From the NCBI RefSeq assembly GCF_905475345.1, contig NC_066586.1:11923900-11987899 (forward strand): a DNA stretch of 64,000 bases, written 5' to 3'. This document shows, piece by piece, positions 53,201-61,576 of this stretch. The notes beneath the pieces were generated by a model, which saw only the letters and a list, made by a program, of their open reading frames with translations, was not told the DNA's origin and did not search any database. A program made the position numbers and the translations under genes. This stretch comes from Vespula vulgaris (taxonomy: Eukaryota > Arthropoda > Insecta > Hymenoptera > Vespidae). Position 1 is the stretch's first letter. The number at the start of each line of letters is the position of its first letter.

Positions 53201-54827
53201 AACGATAGAAAAACGAGAACGATGGAAGCATATCCAGTCAGCTGGTAGGAGAAACAAATCAAACACTGTATAAACTGTGCTAACTATGTAGTAGAACGAC
53301 CGTATGCTTTTAACGACACAACACTTTTCAAAGTCGCTTTCGAAGGCTATAGAGTGTATAGTACGAGAGAATTATAAAAATGTCCCGTACAATCGTTCGT
53401 CCGGTGATACTCGTCACTACTCGTTCTCTTACCATTCAAAATAGTGAATTATTCGTATAGCACTTAGGTAGAATGGTACCTAGCGTGCAAGAGATAACGA
53501 TAATAATTTAGAGTAGACAAAAACCTTCCGTATTATCGAACGAAATGGGAAGACAGAAAGAGCACACGAGGTAAGTCTTTAGCTAGTTTTGTCAGAGAAG
53601 AATTGCGAAAAAATGTTACGATTCCTCGGACGACTCAGGGATTTCATTAAAATCGCGAAAGAAACGTACTTATACCTAGAAGTGATCACGACACGTATAC
53701 CTTTCTTTTTCTTGTTTTTCTTTTCTTTTTCTTTTTTTTTTTTATTTCTTTTTTCGTACTGTATCTGGTTTCTTCGTTGCTTGGCAAATTAAGAGTGAGA
53801 GAGTGAGTGAGTAAGTGAGAGAGAGAGAGAGAGAAAGAGAAAGAGAGAGAGAGAAAGAAAGAAACGAAGAGAGGGTTGCGTGACGCCAGAGGGAATGAGC
53901 AATAAGAACGGATGAACGGAGGCACGAAGGTGGCGAGGACTTACCAGCCAGATATCGTGGGACTTATTGGAGGTGTGTAGAGGTGCAGGGCAACATTGAT
54001 CGCCCCAATTGATCGGGTGACACCCACTTGGTCCACCCGTATCAGCACCGAGGTTACCAAAGGAGAAGAGGGTCCGCATCCTTTTCGAAGTCGCGCTATA
54101 GCTTCTGTCACCTATCTCGGAGTTGCGCCGCGAGGATCCAGTTGGCACTGAAAACCAACACGTCCGATTGGCTCACCCCGAATAACGAATATACATTTTG
54201 TCAATTCATTGTCTTACGTCCTTCCATCCATCCATCCATCCTTTCTTTTTATCTTTCTTTCTTTCTTTTTTTTTTCTTTCTTTATCATAAGTCACCATAA
54301 CTTTTCTATTCTCTTTCAAGGCAACTCCTTTAGATTTGGATATAATCATCAAACTTTACGTTTCTTGATCTATCATCGATCATGATGACGATGACACGTG
54401 GTCAAGTCTAAGATCAAATGGATATTCATAAAAATATATAAAAATCCGTCCTGGTATACAACAGAGGATATCGTTCCGCAGAGAAGAAGCAGACGAAGAA
54501 ACAGACTAGTAAGATTTTCTTCCCCCTGCATTTATCCAAAACCCACCCTTCTTCTCACCCTTTTCGCGAACTTGTCGCAACGGAGATCCTTGTTAATACT
54601 TCTCTTGCGTTTTTCTGTCAATTTTGTAAGAAACAATCTTGTTTCTACAAAACGCACTCTTTCTATGTCTTTCTTTTTTATTATTTTAATCGATCCTCTT
54701 GCGGTACCGCCACCCGACACGGGGTAGAGGGTAAGGAAAGATTCCGAAAGAGAAAATGGGATTTATTGGAGGAAAGGAAAGTCTAATGAAGGGAAAGTAA
54801 AAAGGAAGAAAAAATAAAAAGTAGAAA

Positions 54828-54886
<59 letters not shown>

Positions 54887-57800
54887 TCTGAATAAAGAAA
54901 GAGAGGGAAGAAAACTATCGGAGGTGTGTACCTAGTTATCGGGGCAGGAAAGCCTTGTGCCGCACACGCCAGAGCCAGAGACTCGCCCTCTACCCCGCGG
55001 TACTTATTAAGACCGTCTCCAGTCCCCTTTGGGGCAGTGCGACCGGATGGTTCTGAAAGGATAATGCAATGAGCATAGAAAGGAGAGCTCGTCCTTGCTC
55101 GCGATCCATCGAGGTAGATTCTCGATCGACCGGTCGGCTCTAATTCTTTTTTTTTCCCTTATCTTTTTTTTTCGTGGGAAAAAGAAGAAGAAAAGATCTG
55201 TACCTACCCGTACGTTCATCAGACTACCTGTCCGTTTGTTTGAGCTTTGATTTATAATTCAATATCTTTGCATGCGATTACTCACCTTTTGATTTGAAGA
55301 AGGACAGTGTCTAGACGACTCGAAATACATTTTGTCATTTTTTTCTTTTATTATTTTTATCGGCACACGACGGAAGAACGACGACAAAACGAGAGACAGA
55401 GAAAGGATATAGAGAGAGGACGCTATAAGGAACGATAGAGAGAGAGAGAGAGAGAGAGAGATAGGTCTACCTTGTCGAAGGTATAGGATATCCCTGAAGC
55501 GAGTGACTGAAAGCAACGTTCTGACCCTGAGAACAAGATATCACTTCCCATCCCTCGTATTTTCTGCCCGAGGAACGCGGTGCTATCTCGGTGGTACCCT
55601 CTGAAATAGTCACGTAGAATACTCAGAGGAGAAACGTATCTCCATGTTTCACTCGAGCGGTACTACCTTGTCACTGGGACAGGAAATCCCTGAGTCGCGC
55701 AATCCAACGCCGCTGTCGTCATCTTTGGAACATCGACTAGCTTGCCGCCTTCGTAACGTTCACCAGCAATGCGTGGTGGGACATTGCCAGTTGGTTCTGC
55801 AAGCAAGGTCGATTCAAAGATACGACTCGTCGAATTTCACTAGATCTCTGATCAATCGAATTACGATCGAAACTTGAACTTTCCTTGTCGGATTACCCGT
55901 TTTTCTATAATTTTGTACCTGAATGCGGGTGCCGGGAAGCCTTGAACTGGACATATGAGACCAATCATTTCGTTCACAGAAATGAGTTTTTTCATCGTTT
56001 TGACGTCCTTATCCTTGACATTTGGTCGTACACTACCACGCGGTTCTGCAAGCAAGGTCGATTCAAAGACACGACTCGTCGAATTTCACTCGATCTCTGA
56101 TCAATCGAATTACGATCGAAGCTTGAACTTTCCTTGTCGGATTATCCGTTTTTCTATAATTTTATACCTGAATGCGGGTGCCGGGAAGCCTTGAACAGGA
56201 CATATGAGACCAATCATTTCGTTCACAGAAATGACTTTTTTCATCGAATTGACGTCCTTATCCTTGACGTTCGGTCGTACGCTACCACGCGGTTCTGCAA
56301 GCAAGGTCGATTCAAAGACACGACTCCATCGAGTTTCACTCGATCTCTAATCGATTGAATTACGATCGAAGCTCTAACTTTCCTCGTCGAATTATTCGTT
56401 GGTCTACATTTTTGTACCTGAATGCGGGCGCCGGGAAGCCTTGTACTGGACACACGAGACCAATCATTTCGTTCATAGAGATGATTTTTTTCATGAAATT
56501 GATATCCTTATCCTTGATGTTTGGTCGAACGCTACCACGCGGTTCTGCAATTTTTTAACGAACGATTGTTTCCAAAAATGATACAACTGTTATTCCATTA
56601 AAACGTCGTCGATGCACGGCACACGATTCCAAAGACAAGGCATTCTAAAGACCCATTTTCTACCGTTGCTCACCTGAAGAAAGGTATAGGACTGCCCTGT
56701 GCCTCGCAGAGCAACGTCACAGCCTGTCCCTGAACTTTCATCATTCCGTCGAATTTCGATCTAGGTGGCAATCGAGGAGGACTACTTCCGATCGGTTCTA
56801 AAAAGCAAAATTTCCAAGATCCACCCTCGTTTCCGATCATTCGCAGCTGTCTTTCAATTTTATTCGCATAAAGAAAAAACCTATATAGACGTTTGTTCTC
56901 TCCCTCTCTCCTATCGAATATCCAAAAATACCAACAAACCAACTAATATACGCGCTTCTTCGAAATAGACTTCGGTGAAATATACCTACGCAACCTCTCC
57001 TTCCATGCTTTTTTTTAAAGCCCAAACTCGAAGCCAAAACTTCGACCGCACGATGTCCTATATTTAGTCAACCTACTTGTACTAGAGCGTACCTGAACAC
57101 TGGAAGTGGATTTGCTTGCGCTTGACATAACATCGCCAAAGCTTTCTGTACCGGAAGCGCAAGGACCGTTATTTTAGCCGTCGGTGGTACTTTTGGTGCA
57201 GCACGATTCACTGGTTCTAAATAGATGAACGCGGTTGTTCAATTAAATCGTTCGATAGGTTTATCACCTAATTAACGATTATAATCTAACGATGATTATA
57301 TCATCGATAACATGGAATTCATAACTATAGGTATAGCGTTCAATAGAATTCATTAATGTGACATTAAAATCCCTTGCGTACGATGGAACGCATACAACGA
57401 AGAGAAATACTATCCACGTGTGTGATTTACTTAAGTACCTGAAAGCTGGTAGAGGGTGTCCTTGGGCAGGACACAACATTGTAACGGATGCTCCAATGTA
57501 ATTAGCAAGTACATCGTATTTCGATGTTGATGCGACTCTAGGCTTGGCACCGTTAACTGGCTCTACGAAATGATCACCGTATTAAAAAGAAAGAAAATTT
57601 ATAATATTAATTGATCTAGATTTAAAATGTCAAAATCACGTATAATAAGAAATAAAAGTGTAATTAATTTAAAACCGCTCCATTTTAACGTTCTATTGAA
57701 ACTAAACGAAGCTTGTGTAAGTAAACCGAAAATAAGGGGAATTATCCACGTCGTAAATTTTCATGCTTTCAACTCAATTTAAGGCTGCCCATAATTAAAA

Positions 57801-58279
57801 TGAGCTGCAGCGTACACACACAATGTCGCCTCCGGAAGGTACATAAATTGAATGAACTGACCTAAATGCGGGAGCAGGGAAGGCCTGTGCGTCGCAGAGC
57901 AAACTCAACTCGATGCCCATCGCCACTTCGAAAGAATCGGATTTTGCTGATTTTGGAAACTTCGGTGACACGCGACCTGCCGGTTCTTCATATCCAAACG
58001 AAATATTCATTGTATTATCGTAATAACGATAACGACAACCGTAACGAGCTTAAATACCCCTACAGGTAAACGCACCACCAGTTTCATCGTTTTCGCCTGA
58101 TAATCGATAATCTCCTAATTAATTTCATAACGTTTACACTTCGTTAATAATATACTATTATCGATTTATCCATCGTCCTTTCAACCGAAATCTCTTGGTC
58201 GTTGATTTACAAAAGATCAATAATAATTAATAATTATCGTCATATTTCCTAATCGAGTGTTTTTATAGTTCTTTCTTTT

Positions 58280-58325
<46 letters not shown>

Positions 58326-61300
58326 TATAATTATATATATTATACAATTCGACTATTACTTTACCTGTAATTAGGAGGTGGAGAAGCCTGAGCCGAACAC
58401 GTTAATGCAACAGAAGATTTAGCATGTTTAACGTAAGTAACGCTCTTAGCCTCGCTTTGAAACGCAGGAGCCTTCGAGCCTACCGGTTCTGCGAAAGAAT
58501 ACGAGCAAAAATCATGGAAAACGGCTATTCCTATGTATCTATACCTGAACGATGGAACTGGGAAACCTTGAGCCGGACAAAACAGAGTCGACGTACTTCC
58601 TTTGGCACGTATGAATGAATGCACGCGGTCATCGCTTGAGAATTTTGGCGCCTTCGCTCCCACTGGCTCTGACGGCGTAAAAATAACAACAAGGCGAACG
58701 ATTTAATCCGAGAAAGAGATCCGACACACATCCGCTAAAAGAACATCAAGGACTACAGAATACCTCATCGAATAGATAAGAAAAGGGAAAAAAAGAAAAA
58801 GAAGGAAAGGAAAAAAATATGCATTCATTGAAACGGAGTAATGCGCAACTATCCCATATGGAAATAAGAACACGATCGATAAAAAGATACTCTATCTACC
58901 TGAATGCTGGCACTGGGTGTCCCTGAGCTTGGCACTGCATCACCAATCCAGCCAACGACCTCGCCTGCAGCCATCGTTTGGCATCGCCCGTAATCGAAGG
59001 CGCTTTACTCCCCACAGGTTCTTAACCCAAAAGACGCTTTTCAACGATCGTATGATAATACTAAAAAGTACGACCGAATCACTTCCGTCATAAATATCGA
59101 AGGAAATATCTCTCGAAAAGAAATAATGAATCCTAGCCACCCATGTGTCTTCGTTCAAACGTGTCTCGTGCAAAACTCCGAAATCTTCTTTCGTCGTTTT
59201 GCCTTCTCGACTTTATAAAATTTACCTGAAAGTTGGAACAGGGTAACCCTGCCCTTGGCAAGGTATCACGATATCCGTCGAAGTCCTTCTCTCCATTAAA
59301 CTTCCTTTCTCACCCAATATCGACGGTGCTTTACTTCCAACAGGTTCTAACGATATAGAAATTATTCGCGATTATCAAACGATTTTTCACGATTATTGGG
59401 TGATACGTTAGCGAGCTATATATAGCTAAGTATTACCTAAAACTGGGTACAGGATAACCCTGGGCAGGACAGAACAGTATAATACTCGACATCGTACTGT
59501 GTTCCTTCCAATCACGTTTAGAGTCATCGATCAATGAAGGGGCTTTGAATCCGACTGGTTCTAACGATGAAAGTTCAAAAAGAAACTTTCGATACGATCG
59601 TCGACGAAAGAGAATAGTAAAAGAAAAATAAAATAGAAAAAATAAAAAGAGAGAGAGAAAGAGAGAGAGAAGGCATTTACCTAAAACTTGGCACAGGATA
59701 TCCCTGAGCCGGGCACGTCAAGACGATGCTGGAATTCGCCCTTTTGTCCTTCCATCCGCCTTTCAAGTCACCCGTCAACGCGGGAGCTTTCGTTCCAATC
59801 GGTTCTAACGACGATAAATACGCTTTGACGTTTGTTCTCTTTTCTTTTTCTCTGTCTTCGCCTTTTTTTTATTCTTTTTCTTTTTTAATTCGGAAGCACG
59901 TGCGCGAGAGAAGGACGTTTTATACATATAGATATATATGTTGTTTTTGTTAAAGCATTTACCTAAACATTGGTACAGGATGACCCTGAGCAGGGCACGT
60001 TAGCACGGTATTCGAGTTAGCTCTCTTCTTTAACCATCCGCCTCTTAATTCGCTCGTGAAAGTCGGTGCTTTGCTTCCCACCGGTTCTAACGGATACAAA
60101 TTGGCATGCGATCAGCGCTAACATAGCTTGTTATTTTACTTGATTTTTATGAGACGCCGAACGACTTGCTCGAGTGTAAGCAAGTAAATGATATATGATA
60201 AAAAGAAAGTATTTGTAATCGTTCCTAAGTAAATATTTTCGAATAACAGATAATATTCAAAAGCTTATAAACATATATTTCGTAATCATATTTCTGGATA
60301 TTAATCATTTACCTATACGTAGGTACGGGATAACCCTGAGCTGGACAAAACAACACGACTGATGAGTCTGCTCGGTTGTTCATCATAACGCCAACTACAT
60401 TGCCCGTCAATGCTGGTGCTTTGCCTCCAACAGGTTCTGATAAAATAACGAGATAGATCGAGCGACTCGATATACTCTCGAAATAGAACGAGAAACCGGA
60501 AGAGAGTACCCCTTGCAAGAGAAATGATACGATCGAGAACGCGTGTTCTTTGATCTTTTAAACACAACATATAAATTACCTAAATGATGGCACAGGATAA
60601 GCCTGCGCTGGACACTGCAGTACGACGCTAGAATTCGTCCCTTTTTCCATCCATACGCCTTTTACGTCACCGCCAGTCAACGTTGGTGCTTTACTTCCAA
60701 CTGGTTCTAACAACGCAAAAATAAATAAAAAAAAAATAATCGAGAATAAAAATATCAGTAAATTACCTAAAAGATTGCCGATTGGAACAGGGGACCCATA
60801 ATAATATACGAGAAATCCTACAATTAAATTCTAAGAGATTGCTATATATGTACGTCCACGCGATTCTACCAGGTACGAAAAAAAGAGAAATATATATTCG
60901 TTTACCTAAAAGAAGGCACAGGATAACCCTGAGCAGGACACGTCAGCACAACGCTACCATCAGTCTTTTTTTCCAATATCATTATCATTTTTATATCACC
61001 GGTCAATGCTGGTGCCTTACCTCCGACTGGTTCTAACAATGCAAAAAGAAGAAAATATAAGAATACTATCAACGAAATGAATTTAAATAAATGACCATCG
61101 GTTGGAACAGGGAACCCGTGAGAGCTAAATGGGAACAGTAAAATTATACACCTAGAAAATAATCCAACTAATTAAAACTCATACTTTCATCTCTGTTACG
61201 ATAAATTATCAAAAGTGATCTTAATTCTAGATATTCAAGTATGAAAGGAACAACAAAGACATCAGAGTAAATTAACATCTGACTTCCTACAATTCTCTTC

Positions 61301-61522
61301 ATTAGTCGCGTAAAATGAAACGCGCGAGTGGAAAGATACTCCGTTTAGAGATTAATAAAGCTTTACCTAAAGGAAGGTACGGGATAGCCTTGCGCTGGAC
61401 ACGTTAAGACGATGCTTGAGCCTGCTTTGTTCTCCATCCATCCGCCTTTTAAATTGCCTGTCAACGCCGGCGCCTTGCTTCCGACTGGCTCTAACGATTT
61501 TCACATACATACACAACAAATG

Positions 61523-61576
<54 letters not shown>

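Larger units (their letters stand above)
52186..54931 (-). other. 2.7-kb intron between exon 6 array and exon 7
   Basis: Mostly AT/GA-rich sequence (GA at about 53,800-53,870, T-rich at 52,605-52,624 and 53,720-53,745, GA at 54,833-54,886). The only exon-like segment is 53,945-54,147, listed separately. Confidence 0.45.
55797..56544. repeat. Three tandem copies of a 249-bp exon-plus-intron unit
   Basis: Units 55797-56045, 56046-56294 and 56295-56544 (249, 249, 250 bp) each hold one exon 6 variant (26, 25, 24) and its downstream intron, starting GCAAGCAAGGTCGATTCAAA. Copies differ at only scattered positions, in introns as well as exons. Confidence 0.93.
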
